Shown: positions 28,639 through 37,963 of the stretch, in pieces
Position numbering within the stretch: position 1 is the stretch's first letter
How the letters are laid out: each line of letters begins with the position of its first letter
Origin: Bog-473 sp963843365
GTDB lineage: Bacteria > Actinomycetota > Acidimicrobiia > Acidimicrobiales > RAAP-2
Direction: 5' to 3'
Assembly: GCA_963843365.1 (NCBI GenBank)
Contig: CAWJKG010000004.1
Location: forward strand, 83,918 to 147,917
DNA: 64,000 nt
Program-made: the position numbers and the translations under genes
The notes under the pieces: generated by a model
What the model was told of the DNA's origin: nothing
Databases searched by the model: none
The model's input: only the letters and a program-made list of their open reading frames with translations

Positions 28639-29007
28639 TCAGGTGCCGTAGGCGCGGGTGAGCACCTCCATGTTGTGGCCGGACGGGTCCTCGAAGTAGA
28701 AGCCGCGGCCGTGCCCGTTGATGCGGTTCGCCTGGGTGTGCCCGGGGTCGGCCCAGAACGTGAGCCCACGGGCACTGACCCGGGCGAAGATGGCGTCGAA
28801 CTCCTCTTCGGACACGAGGAAGGCATAGTGCTGGGGCACGGAACCCGGGCGGTCGTCGTAGTCGAGGCTGACGCCGTTGTCCGTTTCCACGCACAGGAAG
28901 GGCCCGAGGGGCTTCGGCGGACCGAGGCCCAGGATCTCGGCGAGAAAGGCCGCAGATTTCTCCTTGTCCTCGACCGAGACGATGGTGTGATTGAGAAATA
29001 TTGCCAT
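28639..29007 (-). CDS. VOC (glyoxalase/bleomycin-resistance) superfamily protein
   Basis: 122 residues, one complete pair of beta-alpha-beta-beta-beta units. Metal-type residues: NHTIVSVEDKEKSAAFLAEIL at the start and GRGFYFEDPSGHNMEVLTR at the end (Glu/His). AGGAGA precedes the ATG. Substrate unknown; 20 bp from the convergent sulfotransferase gene. Confidence 0.82.
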   Translation of the reverse strand: MAIFLNHTIVSVEDKEKSAAFLAEILGLGPPKPLGPFLCVETDNGVSLDYDDRPGSVPQHYAFLVSEEEFDAIFARVSARGLTFWADPGHTQANRINGHGRGFYFEDPSGHNMEVLTRAYGT

Positions 29008-29030
29008 GGTGTCTCGCTCTCCTTGTCGCC

Positions 29031-29483
29031 CTACGCACCCTCGCCCTTGTTGGATATTGCGGTTTCCAGGCGACCGATCAGGTCGGCGAGGTCCTTGAGC
29101 CCGCCCTTGGTGTGGATGTCGAGCCGGTCCAGAATCTGCACGGTGTCGTCGTAGGTGCGCTGCGAGCGGACGTCACTGGCCAGACTCTGGACGTTCTGTC
29201 CCACCATGATGACGGACAGCAGAACCAACTGCAGGAATGTCTGGGCGATCCAGGCGATGATGCCCTCACCGCCCGGCCTCAGGGCCGGAGGCAGACCGAT
29301 CAGTGCCAGGGCGGCGAACGCGTAGGCGCACCACATTGAGCCGACGATGTTGGTGAGGAAGACGGCGATCTTGGCGTTGACACCGTCGGCTCTCTGCACC
29401 TCTGCTCGGAGCCCGTGCAGGCTGATGGCCTGGCCGATGTGATGGCGGGTCTTGACGGGGTTGGCGATGTGGAGGTCGCTCAT
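29031..29483 (-). CDS. DUF1003-like small membrane protein
   Basis: 150 residues from the ATG at 29483, chosen because GAAGGAG lies 7-8 bp upstream. Two hydrophobic helices flank a short loop (SMWCAYAFAALALIGLPP; AWIAQTFLQLVLLSVIMVGQ), ending in the DUF1003-typical Gln-Asn-Val. The C-terminal part is a charged amphipathic coil. Function unknown. Confidence 0.65.
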   Translation of the reverse strand: MSDLHIANPVKTRHHIGQAISLHGLRAEVQRADGVNAKIAVFLTNIVGSMWCAYAFAALALIGLPPALRPGGEGIIAWIAQTFLQLVLLSVIMVGQNVQSLASDVRSQRTYDDTVQILDRLDIHTKGGLKDLADLIGRLETAISNKGEGA

Positions 29484-29587
29484 GAGGAACTCCTTCTCTC
29501 GGGTCACAAGACTCTGTCACGGAGGAGAGTTTCGAGTCCCGGATGAAGAGCGGGCCGAGCCCGTCTCGCACGCGCCTCGGTCGAGGG

Positions 29588-31939
29588 CTAGCGGGGACCT
29601 GCGCCGGTTCTGGGCTTGTGTGCCGCCCGTGACTGTGGGAGGTGGCGTGCACCAGCTGCGTGTGGCGGCTGCCGGCGCCCGTGCCCATCGAAGTCGATCT
29701 GGTCGGGTGGACACGGAGCTTGGATCGCGTAGCCCTGGCCGCCGTCGCAGCCCAGGATAGAGAGGACGTCGACGAACTCGAGTCGCTCGATCCCCTCCGC
29801 CACGACGCGTAGCCCGAGAGCGTGCCCGAGGTCGATCACGGAGCGGACGAGGTTTTCGTCCTTCCCTTCCCCCGTCGGCGCGACCTGCAAGGTGGAGGTG
29901 AACGTGCGATCCAGCTTGAGCTCGCCGACGGCGAGGTCGTTCAGGTGGGAAATGGACGAGAAGCCTGTGCCGAAGTCGTCGATGGAGACGAGGATGCCCT
30001 CTTCCGCCAGACTCTGGATGACCCGCTTCGACCGGGTCAGATCCGCGACGACCATCCCTTCGGTGATCTCGAGGACGAGGGAGTCGTTGGGCAAGTCGGC
30101 ACGAGTCAGCAGTTCGCCCACCCGGCGGGGGAGCGACGAGTCGAGGAGGTCGGTGGCGAGGAGATTGACGGCCACGGCGGCGCGGTGGCCTGCGTGCCAC
30201 CAGCGGGCGCAGTCGGTGATCGCCTCCGTGAAGACCCAGGAGGCCAAGTCCTGGATGAGGCCGCTCTCCTCGGCCAGGGCCAGGAGATGTTCGGGTGGGA
30301 TGAGGCCCAGGGTGGGGTGAGGCCAACGCAGGAGGGCCTCGACCGTGACCACCTCACCCGTGCGCAGGTCGATCTGAGGCTGGTAGTGCAGTGCGAGCGC
30401 CCCCTCTTCCATCGCTGCCCGAAGATCTTCGATGAGCGAGAACCGGTCGGCCTCGTCGTCGAGCGCGGACTCGTAGACGTCGAACGACCCCCGCTCACTC
30501 TTCGCCCGGTACATCGCAATGTCGGCACAGCGGAGCAGGTCGTCGGCGGTCCGTGCGTGCTCGGGGGCCAGCGCCACCCCGATGCTGGCGCCGACGTGCA
30601 GGCTGGCGGTGCTGACGTCGATGGGTTGCTCGAGCAGCGTCGTGATCCGCCGTGCCACGGTGGTGGCCTTGTACGCGTCAGCCCCGTAGAGCAGGACGGC
30701 GAACTCGTCCCCGCCGAGGCGGGTGACCAGATCGTTCCGACGGACGACCTGGCGGATGCGCGGGCCGATCTGGCGCAGCAGCGCGTCGCCGGTCTGGTGC
30801 CCGAAGGAGTCGTTGATCTCCTTGAAGTGGTCGAGGTCGATCAGCAGCAGCGCCAGGCCCCCCGCGGGTGCTCCGCCGGCCTGCACACTGGTCAAGGCGT
30901 CCTCGAGCTCGTTCAGGAGCATGCGACGGTTGCCGAGGCCTGTCAGCTCGTCGGTCACGGCCTGGTGTTGGCGTGCCTCGTTGAGCGCCTTCTGCTCGCG
31001 CAATGAGACGGCCATGCGGGCCGCGCCGGCGAAGAGGGTGGCGATGGCGAATCCGAGAGCGAGAGAGCTGACGCGCTGCAGGTTGCCCAGGACCAGGATC
31101 GCCGTGGAGGCCCCCAGCGCCGTCACCAGAACGAGTGCACGCGGCATGCGCTCGACGACCCGCGGGCGCGGACGGCCTGGGGTGCGCAACCACAGCGCAG
31201 CGGTCATGGCGAAGAAGCCGAGCGCCTGCAGGACGGCGGGGAGCGCGCCCACCGGGTGCGTGGCCAAGACCGTGCGGTACAGCACGACGATGTCGGCGAC
31301 GAAGAGCAGCGCGCATCCGGCCGCGAACAGCAGGGCCCGTCCCGGATGGACTGGCACGAGGGCGACCACGCCCACCGCCAGCGCCAGCAGGACCAGTGCA
31401 CTGATCGAAGAGATCGTGAGCGTCCGAGATGACACCGACGTCCCACTCAGAGGTCCCAGGACGACGGCCGTGCAGATTGCCACGGTGCCCAGGGCGGAGA
31501 TCGCTCCGTCGAGCCAGGAGCCCAATCCCGCCTGTCCGACATCGGCGCGCGCCAACATCAGGAGCGCCAGCAGGGCGAGCGGGAAGAAGAGGAGGGACAA
31601 GCCGCTCGCCGTCGTCGGTGTCTGGACGGCAGACGAGGGTGCCCACACGAGGTCGCCAAGAACCCAGGCCAGCAATCCGGCACCCAGAGCCGCTGCCACA
31701 CCACGCCGTGGTCGCCCGAGCAACGCCCACCCGAGACAACCGAGGGCGAGGGCCGTCTCGACGCCGACGGCGAGCTGGTCGCTGAGGTGGGAGCCCACCA
31801 CACCGGTCGAGCCCATCGAGAGCTGGAGCGCGGCGAGGACCAGGAAGAGGGCGCAGCCGAGTGGCACGAGGAGCGCCGGACTCGGCCGCACCCGGTGGCC
31901 GACCTTGCGGGCGGTGTCTCCGCCTTGGGTGTGGGACAT
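29588..31939 (-). CDS. Membrane GGDEF-EAL protein (diguanylate cyclase/phosphodiesterase)
   Basis: About 783 residues from the ATG at 31939 (a TTG at 31963 is possible). The first ~300 residues hold about nine hydrophobic segments of an MHYT/MASE-like sensor region. The GGDEF domain follows (VTDELTGLGNRRMLLNELED; active-site RLGGDEFAVLL), then an EAL domain (VEALLRWPHP, VAVNLLATDLLD, SIDDFGTGFSSISHL, RVVAEGIE, CDGGQGY). Both catalytic motifs are intact, so it may make and degrade cyclic di-GMP. It lies 800 bp from a c-di-GMP riboswitch. Confidence 0.93.
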   Translation of the reverse strand: MSHTQGGDTARKVGHRVRPSPALLVPLGCALFLVLAALQLSMGSTGVVGSHLSDQLAVGVETALALGCLGWALLGRPRRGVAAALGAGLLAWVLGDLVWAPSSAVQTPTTASGLSLLFFPLALLALLMLARADVGQAGLGSWLDGAISALGTVAICTAVVLGPLSGTSVSSRTLTISSISALVLLALAVGVVALVPVHPGRALLFAAGCALLFVADIVVLYRTVLATHPVGALPAVLQALGFFAMTAALWLRTPGRPRPRVVERMPRALVLVTALGASTAILVLGNLQRVSSLALGFAIATLFAGAARMAVSLREQKALNEARQHQAVTDELTGLGNRRMLLNELEDALTSVQAGGAPAGGLALLLIDLDHFKEINDSFGHQTGDALLRQIGPRIRQVVRRNDLVTRLGGDEFAVLLYGADAYKATTVARRITTLLEQPIDVSTASLHVGASIGVALAPEHARTADDLLRCADIAMYRAKSERGSFDVYESALDDEADRFSLIEDLRAAMEEGALALHYQPQIDLRTGEVVTVEALLRWPHPTLGLIPPEHLLALAEESGLIQDLASWVFTEAITDCARWWHAGHRAAVAVNLLATDLLDSSLPRRVGELLTRADLPNDSLVLEITEGMVVADLTRSKRVIQSLAEEGILVSIDDFGTGFSSISHLNDLAVGELKLDRTFTSTLQVAPTGEGKDENLVRSVIDLGHALGLRVVAEGIERLEFVDVLSILGCDGGQGYAIQAPCPPDQIDFDGHGRRQPPHAAGARHLPQSRAAHKPRTGAGPR

Positions 31940-32145
31940 CACGAGTTGAAATCGGCGTTTCAACCTTCGTGCTTGACGAGATAGTGCGGTTTGTCGTTGC
32001 AGTTCGGTCGCACGCGTGTCTGACGACGCCCGATTCCGCAGCTCAGCCGAAAGATCCGAGGAAACTGCCCGTGGGGATCCACCCCCTGAACGGGAGACCG
32101 ATCCCCGGGGGCCCGCTCGCGGCGGGCCGTGCGGAGGGGAGGCCT

Positions 32146-32235
32146 TCAGGCGTCGGTCGGATAGATGACGGCCTCCTGGAAGTCGATGACTGCGAGCACG
32201 CTCTTGCCGCGCATCTGCTCGGCGGCGCCGGCCAT
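32146..32235 (-). CDS. Very short ORF after the HicA-like gene
   Basis: 29 codons (MAGAAEQMRGKSVLAVIDFQ...). It starts 3 bp after the stop of the next gene upstream and so would be co-translated. No family recognised; it may be a genuine micropeptide or a truncated piece. Confidence 0.3.
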   Translation of the reverse strand: MAGAAEQMRGKSVLAVIDFQEAVIYPTDA

Positions 32236-32237
32236 CG

Positions 32238-32549
32238 TCAGACCTCTTTCCCTCTGGCGGTGAGTTCCGAGGCGATCCTGTCGTAGCCGGCGTCGCTCAG
32301 CAGGCGGCGCAGATCGGCCACCTGCTGGACGTCGACGTCCTTGCCCTTCGGCACGGAGACAACCTGGGTCTCGGAACCGATGCGGAACCGAAACATGTCG
32401 TCCTGCCGCTCTTCGATGGAACCCACCGCTTCGAGCAGGGACACCACGTCGTGCCATTCGATGTTGTGGCCTGTGGGGTGCTGGAAGATCGCTAACAGCG
32501 TGTCTCGATGATGGCTGTTGAGGTGCTCGGCCCCCGGGGTTGACGACAT
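32238..32549 (-). CDS. Small conserved protein, possibly HicA-like
   Basis: 103 residues from the ATG at 32549, preceded by GAGAGGAG. HRDTLLAIFQHPTGHNIEWH and VVSLLEAVGSIEERQDDMFRF resemble a HicA-type mRNA-interferase-like fold, with DVQQVADLRRLLSDAGYD at the end, but no obvious HicB antitoxin is adjacent. I regard the function as unknown. Confidence 0.55.
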   Translation of the reverse strand: MSSTPGAEHLNSHHRDTLLAIFQHPTGHNIEWHDVVSLLEAVGSIEERQDDMFRFRIGSETQVVSVPKGKDVDVQQVADLRRLLSDAGYDRIASELTARGKEV

Positions 32550-32742
32550 GGGCTCCTCTCGACGACCGCTCAACCGGCGTTGCCACGAGGCACCCGGATC
32601 CGCTCGGTGACCCGGCTCCCGGGTCTGCGGGCAGTGTAGGAGGTGGCGGAGGCACAAGAGCTGCACAACCGAATCACGCCGGGGGCACAACTTCCCTCAG
32701 GTCCGTTGTTCGAACGCCGACCCATTGATCATCGTTTGACAG

Positions 32743-32835
32743 AGGAAAAGGCAAACCACTCGTGAGGGTGGGACGCAAAGCCACGGGACTCAGGTGAGTT
32801 CGCCGGGCCGCCGAGCATGCAACGAGCACACCGCC
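32743..32835 (+). promoter_or_regulatory. Cyclic-di-GMP-I (GEMM) riboswitch
   Basis: The conserved core is nearly letter-perfect: GGCAAACC, a short P2 stem closed by a GTGA (GNRA) tetraloop, then GGGACGCAAAGCC. A second stem-loop region (P3) follows. It ends about 50 bp before the start of the secreted repeat protein at 32885, on the same strand. I could not identify the expression platform, so ON or OFF control is undecided. The rest of the 335-bp gap (32550-32884) holds only this element and the presumed promoter. Confidence 0.88.
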
Positions 32836-32884
32836 CGTCGCCTTTGCGACCCGTCCTCTGCAGTGGGTCGAAGGGGGAAGAACG

Positions 32885-34669
32885 ATGCGGCAATCCCGGC
32901 AGAGTCGGGCGCGACGACTCGCCTGGACCCGAGCGATCGGGTCCTCGTTGCTGTCCTCTCTGGTCGTTTTCGGGCTCGCCACAGTCATCTCGACGGGCAC
33001 GGGCCCAGCGAGCGCGTCCGGAGCCGTCCGCGCGGGCGACTACAGCGGGGGCATCATGATGGCGGCCGATCCGGCCGGTGGCTATTGGACGGTCTCGTCA
33101 ACCGGAGCCGTCACGTCCCATGGTGGCGCGCCTGCGCTGGGGTCTCCGGCACAGTCCAACCTGCGGCTCACCCAACCGATCGTCGGCATGACGGCGACCG
33201 CAGACGGGAACGGCTACTGGCTCGTGGCCTCCGACGGCGGCATCTTCAGCTACGGCGACGCCACGTTCTACGGATCGACCGGCGCCATCCGGCTGAACAA
33301 GCCGATCGTTGGCATGGCGACGACACACGACGGCCGGGGTTACTGGCTCGTGGCCTCCGACGGCGGCATCTTCAGCTACGGCGACGCGCAGTTCTATGGC
33401 TCCACCGGCTCCATTGCGCTCAACAAGCCCGTGGTCGGCATGGCGGCTACGACCGACGGCAACGGGTACTGGCTGGTGGCGTCGGACGGCGGCATCTTCA
33501 GCTACGGGGACGCGCAGTTCTACGGCTCGACCGGCGCCATCCGGCTCAACCTGCCCATCGTCGGCATGGCTCCGACGCCGGACGGGCAGGGGTACTACCT
33601 CGTCGGTTTCGACGGCGGCATGTTCACCTTCGGTGACGCCAACTTCTACGGCTCGACTGCGGGGTGGGGCGTCTACGCCTACGGCATGATCGTCAACCCC
33701 TCTGCGGCGGGGTATGCCATCGTGACCGCGAATGGCTCGTCGTCCCTCTTCGGGCCGGGTCTGAACCCGAACGCGCAGGGTGGACTGGCGCAAGGTGCCT
33801 ACTTCTCACCCTCCACCCCCGCGGGCATGGCGACGTTCGCCCAGCAGACCGGGACCTCGCCCACCGTGGCCGGCGCCTACATTCCCGGCAGCGAGGGCTG
33901 GGCCGGCCTGGACGGATCGAGCGGGAGCCTCAATTGGTTGGGTTCCTTCAACGGCACCGGGTACACGCTCTCGCTGGGGGTGCCGATCATTCCGACCGAC
34001 TCGAGCGGGAATGTCCAGGGGAGCCTGGCCCAGGGCGCCACGGGCGCCTACAACGGGTACTTCGTGACCCTGGCGCAGAAGCTGGTGGCCAGCGGCTTGT
34101 CCACGGCCTACCTGCGCCTCGGGTGGGAGTTCGACGGCTCGTGGACGAACTGGGCCGCCACGACACCCGGCGCCGAGGCCAGCTTCGCGGGTTACTTCCA
34201 GCAGATCGTCTCGGCCATGCGGTCGGTGCCCGGTGAGCAGTTCCGGTTCGAGTGGAATCCCGACGCAAGCGCTTTCACCCAGCCGGGCTACTCGGTGGCC
34301 GCGGCCTATCCGGGGAACGCGTATGTGGACGTCATCGGCCTTGACGCGTACGACCAGTCGTGGGCGACACCGCAGACGCCGACCAACGCCTGGTCCCAGA
34401 CGACACTCCCTGCGCTGACGGCGGCGGCCCAGTTCGCCGCTGCCAACGGCAAGCCGCTTGCTTTCGGCGAGTGGGGTCTGGCCATCCGCAGCGACGGCCA
34501 CGGCCTGGGCGACGATCCGTACTTCGTGAATCAGATGATCTCGTGGATGAGGGGCAACGATGTCGCCTACGAGGCCTACTTCGACGCCAACAGCTCCGGG
34601 GTGAACTCCCTCATCACCGGTGGTTCGTTCCCGAACAGCTTGGCGGCCTTCAGGTCGGACCTGGGCTGA
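32885..34669 (+). CDS. Secreted protein: tandem repeats plus GH26-like glycoside hydrolase domain
   Basis: 594 residues, intact. Twin-arginine-free signal peptide with hydrophobic core (SLLSSLVVFGLATVIS), cleavage probably after an A-S-A site near residue 43. Residues ~96-263 carry four 42-residue repeats built on GYWLVASDGGIFSYGDA and FYGSTG. Residues ~310-594 resemble a GH26-type (beta-mannanase clan) barrel: candidate acid/base Glu in LRLGWEFDGSW and nucleophile Glu in AFGEWGL. It is probably cell-surface or extracellular polysaccharide-active. It is placed under the c-di-GMP riboswitch, suggesting a biofilm/surface role. Confidence 0.8.
   Translation: MRQSRQSRARRLAWTRAIGSSLLSSLVVFGLATVISTGTGPASASGAVRAGDYSGGIMMAADPAGGYWTVSSTGAVTSHGGAPALGSPAQSNLRLTQPIVGMTATADGNGYWLVASDGGIFSYGDATFYGSTGAIRLNKPIVGMATTHDGRGYWLVASDGGIFSYGDAQFYGSTGSIALNKPVVGMAATTDGNGYWLVASDGGIFSYGDAQFYGSTGAIRLNLPIVGMAPTPDGQGYYLVGFDGGMFTFGDANFYGSTAGWGVYAYGMIVNPSAAGYAIVTANGSSSLFGPGLNPNAQGGLAQGAYFSPSTPAGMATFAQQTGTSPTVAGAYIPGSEGWAGLDGSSGSLNWLGSFNGTGYTLSLGVPIIPTDSSGNVQGSLAQGATGAYNGYFVTLAQKLVASGLSTAYLRLGWEFDGSWTNWAATTPGAEASFAGYFQQIVSAMRSVPGEQFRFEWNPDASAFTQPGYSVAAAYPGNAYVDVIGLDAYDQSWATPQTPTNAWSQTTLPALTAAAQFAAANGKPLAFGEWGLAIRSDGHGLGDDPYFVNQMISWMRGNDVAYEAYFDANSSGVNSLITGGSFPNSLAAFRSDLG
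33170..33673 (+). repeat. Four tandem 126-bp repeats within the secreted protein
   Basis: Units begin at 33170, 33296, 33422 and 33548, each 126 bp (42 codons). Units 1-3 are very similar at DNA level, and unit 4 has diverged (GYYLVGFDGGMFTFGDA). The pattern resembles short beta-propeller or beta-sheet repeats common in acidimicrobial surface proteins. Confidence 0.9.
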
Positions 34670-34683
34670 GCCCACAATCGACC

Positions 34684-35040
34684 TTGACCCCGTTTTCCGG
34701 ACCAGGGTTTTTAGAGTCAGGCCTGGGTCTTTATCGAGTGGAGAGGCCTCGAACTCGATCGGCGGGAGGTAGCCGAGGGAGCTGTGGAGGCGCTCGGGGT
34801 TGTAGAAGTGCTCGATCCACTCGGCGATGGCGATCGAGAGCTCGATCTTGGTCCGCCACTTCTTGCGGTTGAGCAGTTCGATCTGCATGGTGCCCCAGAA
34901 CGACTCCATGGGCGCGTTGTCGTAGCAGTCCCCAACGGTGCCCATGGAGCCGACGAGGTGCTTGGTGCGGATCAGCTCGCTGAAGCCCCACGACGTGAAC
35001 TGGGAGCCGTGGTCCGAGTGGATGATCGAGCCTGGCGGCG
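34684..35040 (-). mobile_element. IS3-family insertion sequence, truncated
   Basis: The 3' part of an OrfB (DDE) transposase is read leftward: PPGSIIHSDHGSQFTSWGF (second Asp), then CYDNAPMESFWGTMQIELL (Glu) and FYNPERLHSSLGYLPPIEF. The probable element end is near 34684-34704 (tgaccccgttttccggacca). The 5' half, including the first catalytic Asp, is missing because the sequence switches to another genome at ~35,040. No in-frame stop is visible before the element end. Confidence 0.85.
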
Positions 35041-35047
35041 CCCGTCT
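35035..35047. other. Junction of two unrelated sequences (probable assembly chimera)
   Basis: Left of this point lies high-GC IS3 coding sequence reading leftward. From 35047 (TTA CTG GAA AAT) the sequence reads rightward as the N-terminal L-L-E-N-P-L-R-Q-G-L of a cyanobacterial-like glucose-6-phosphate dehydrogenase. Both genes are cut. GC content, codon use and start-site style change at once and stay changed to the window end. Confidence 0.85.
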
Positions 35048-36569
35048 TACTGGAAAATCCCCTCCGCCAAGGCCTTTCTTCCGACCGCGTGCCCCCCCTG
35101 CAGTCTGGTGATCTTCGGGGCCTCCGGGGACTTGACCCAGCGCAAACTGTTCCCGCCCTTTTCGACCTCTATCAAAAACACCTCCTTCCCGCTTCCTTCA
35201 GCCTCATCGGGATCTCCCGTTCCAAGATCAGCGACGAGGAATTCAAGCAACGATTGAAAGGGTTCTTGAAGAAAGCGAAGCCCCAATTGTCCGACTCCCT
35301 TTGGAACAGTTTCTCCCAGAATTTCCATTATATGGCCGGCGGTTACGACGATCCCCACACCTACCAAGCCCTTTCCAAACTTTTGGATGAAATGGACAGG
35401 GAGAACGGCACCCGGGCAACCGGATATTTTACCTCTCCACCCCGCCCGACGTTTTCGAGAACATCATGTCCACCTGGGCGCCACGGGTTTGGCTAAGGAG
35501 AAAGGGGTTTCTCCCGCGTCGTCATCGAGAAACCTTTCGGCCGGGACCTCGAGTCCGCCAAGGAATTAAACCGGAAAGTAAGGGAAGTCCTTCCAGGAGA
35601 CACCAGATCTACCGCATCGACCATTACCTAGGCAAGGAAACGGTCCAGAACCTCCTCGTCATGCGCTTCGCCAATTCCATCTTCGAGCCCATCTGGGACC
35701 GGCGTTACGTGGACCATGTCCAGATCACCGCCTCCGAGGACCTGGGGGTGGGGAGCCGGGCGGGTTATTACGAAAGTCTCCGGCGTCCTTCGGGACATGT
35801 TCCAAAACCACCTATTGCAGGTGCATTTGCCTGGTCGCCATGGAGCCTCCGGTGGCCTATCGATGCCGACGCCATCCGTGACGAGAAGTTGAAGATCTTC
35901 AATCCATCCGATCCCTTCGAGGGGGACACCATGGATCAGTGGGCGGTCCGGGGGCAATACGGCCCGGGTTTCCTGGCGGGAGAAAAGGTTCCGGGCTACC
36001 GGCGAGGAAGCAGGGGGTGGACCCAAAATCCAACACCCCCACTTACGCGGCGGTGAAAGTCTTCACTCGATACCTGGCGCTGGCACGGGGTGCCCTTCCT
36101 GCTTCGCTCCGGGAAACGCATGCCCAAGCGGGCCACCGAGGTGGCCATCCAATTCAAAGAGCCGCCCAACTTGCTTTTCAAGAGAAACCTCAGCGAGCTG
36201 TCGCCCAACATCCTGGTGGTGCGCATCCAGCCGGATGAGGGCATCACCCTCAAGTTCGAGACCAAGGTTCCGGGCATGACCCTGGAGGCGCGCACCGTCA
36301 ACATGGACTTCCGCTACAACACCAGCTTCGCGGAGGGAACCTCCGAGGCTTACGAGCGCCTTCTGTTGGACTGCATGCTGGGGGACGCCACGCTTTTCAT
36401 CCGCGGGAGACGAGACCGAGGCGGCTTGGGGAGCCTTGATGCCGATCTTCGACGAGTGGGAAACCAACCGCCGGAGGAGGATTTTCCCAATTACGAGGCG
36501 GGCACCTGGGGCCCGGCCTCCGCCGACCGCATGCTGGAAAAACCCTGGCGCAAATGGAGAAGGCTTTAA
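35047..36569 (+). CDS. zwf: Glucose-6-phosphate 1-dehydrogenase (5'-truncated, several frameshifts)
   Basis: First enzyme of the oxidative pentose-phosphate pathway. The first codons are lost at the junction. Recovered pieces: LVIFGASGDLTQRKLFP (NADP site), IEKPFGRDLESAKELNRKV, active-site RIDHYLGKETVQNLLVMRFA, RYVDHVQITASEDLGV, VPFLLRSGKRMPKRATEV, YERLLLDCMLGDATLF, and a terminal GPASADRMLEK. At least six single-base indels separate them. The corrected length is near the usual ~500 residues. Start of a zwf-opcA-pgl operon. Confidence 0.88.
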
Positions 36570-36582
36570 AGCAGCTTACAAT

Positions 36583-36667
36583 CACAAGTCACAGGTGACA
36601 GCCAGAGCGAAGAAAAAAATCGTTTAACATCCTTTACTGTTGAACTGTCTTAGCCTGTGACCTTGTG
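36583..36667. repeat. Inverted repeat between zwf and opcA
   Basis: CACAAGTCACAGG (36583-36595) and CCTGTGACCTTGTG (36654-36667) are near-perfect inverted copies around a 58-nt loop. It could be a regulator site or an mRNA hairpin; purpose unknown. Confidence 0.4.
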
Positions 36668-36690
36668 AGTTTGACGTTTTAGGGGGTTTT

Positions 36691-37800
36691 ATGAGCGTTT
36701 CAGCCCAAGACATCGAAAAGGACCTGACTGATCTTTGGAAGGAAGACCCCGAGGAGAAGGCCAAGGGCCTGGGGCTCCAAAGGGTCTATACCACCAATCT
36801 GGTGGCCTATGCGTCCGGCCATGACGAGGGTTACCGGGTGGAGCAGATATTGAACGACCTGGCCGAGTACCATCCGGGCCGTTATATCCTGGTGCGGCCC
36901 GCCGCCGACCCCACCGAACCGCCCCTGCGCCATTACGTTTCCGGCCATTGTTTTTTCGAGAGCGGCCAGGAAAAGAAGGTTTGCTGCGACCTGATCAAGC
37001 TGGTGGCCCAAAAGGAAGTCATCGAGAACCTTTACGGGTTCACCTTCTCGCTCCTGGTTCCCGACCTGCCGGTGGAATTTTGGTGGCCGGGGGACCTGCC
37101 TTATCACAATCCCTTTTTTCGACAGGATGGCCGAAGCTTCCAACCGCGTTTGGGTGGATTCCTCCAAGTTCAAGGACCCCATCCGATCACTTGCCCGCCT
37201 TGCGGCCTTTTGGGAAAACCGTTATCCCCATACCATCTTGGGGGACCTGAATTGGATCCGTCTCCGGCGGTGGAGGTCGCTCATCGCCGAACTTTTCGAC
37301 GGGGAATGGTCCCGTTACTTGGCACATATCAGGCAAGTCACCATCGAATACGGCGAGGAAAGCACTCCCACCCGCAGTTTTTTCCTGGCCTGTTGGATCG
37401 CATGCCAATTGGGATGGAAGTACAAGGGGCCCCGGCTTCCAGATTTCCCGACCGAACTGGATTTCGAGAATGCCCAAGGCCGGTCAAGGTCTTTATTGAA
37501 ACCCATCCCGGCGCCAGACGAAAAACGGGACCGTATTTTCGCGGTGGGTATCTTGACGGACGGAAATGAACCCGGGATCTTCACGGTCATTCGCGACCAA
37601 GACCCCCACTGCGTCATGGCCCGCTCGGAAGTGGGCCATAAACTGGCCTTCTCCCGCACGGTCACTTTCGAGCATCTCCATTCCAATGAACTGTTGGACG
37701 TGGGTTTGAAGCATTTGGAGCTCGACACCGACCTGGAAGAAGGTCCTCCACTTGGCGGGAGATCTTGGAAAAACCCGACTTGACCGGTCCTCAAAAATAG
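36691..37800 (+). CDS. opcA: Glucose-6-phosphate dehydrogenase assembly protein OpcA (frameshifted)
   Basis: Activator/assembly factor for Zwf. It begins MSVSAQDIEKDLTDLWKEDP; the N-terminal half continues to LPVEFWWPGDLPYHNPFF (the W-W-P-G-D signature), then shifts frame near 37125. The second half (SSKFKDPIRSLARLAAFW, LGDLNWIRLRRWRSLIAELF, HCVMARSEVGHKLAFSRTV) is in another frame. After DTDLEE near 37742 further indels are likely; the most natural ending reads VLHLAGDL then LEKPDLTGPQK with TAG at 37798-37800. Middle gene of the operon. Confidence 0.85.
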
Positions 37801-37963
37801 CTCTTTCCAGCAATAAAAGGCTTCAAAGGCAGGGGGTTGAAACGGCGGACCCTTCGGTAGAATGAGAATTGAAAGGCGGATGAAGAGCCTTTTTCCCGGG
37901 TCTTTGGACGGGAGGCCAGGGAATCTTTTCCGCCCCTTTGTTGGTCGGTCGAAGGAAAAACCC

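Noticed and set aside
32238..32549. HicA toxin of a toxin-antitoxin pair
   Set aside because: Only weak similarity is visible and there is no HicB-like partner; kept as a hypothetical protein.
33170..33673. Tandem 126-bp repeats as a CRISPR or satellite array
   Set aside because: The repeats are in frame, encode a regular 42-residue protein unit, and have no unique spacers.
33806..34945. Minus-strand ORF running through the GH26-like gene as a full protein
   Set aside because: Only its first part (34,690-34,945) is transposase; the rest is antisense to the secreted protein and has no family features.
35047..36569. zwf as a degraded pseudogene
   Set aside because: All catalytic segments are preserved and each break is a single-base indel, as in most genes of this half; sequencing error is more likely.
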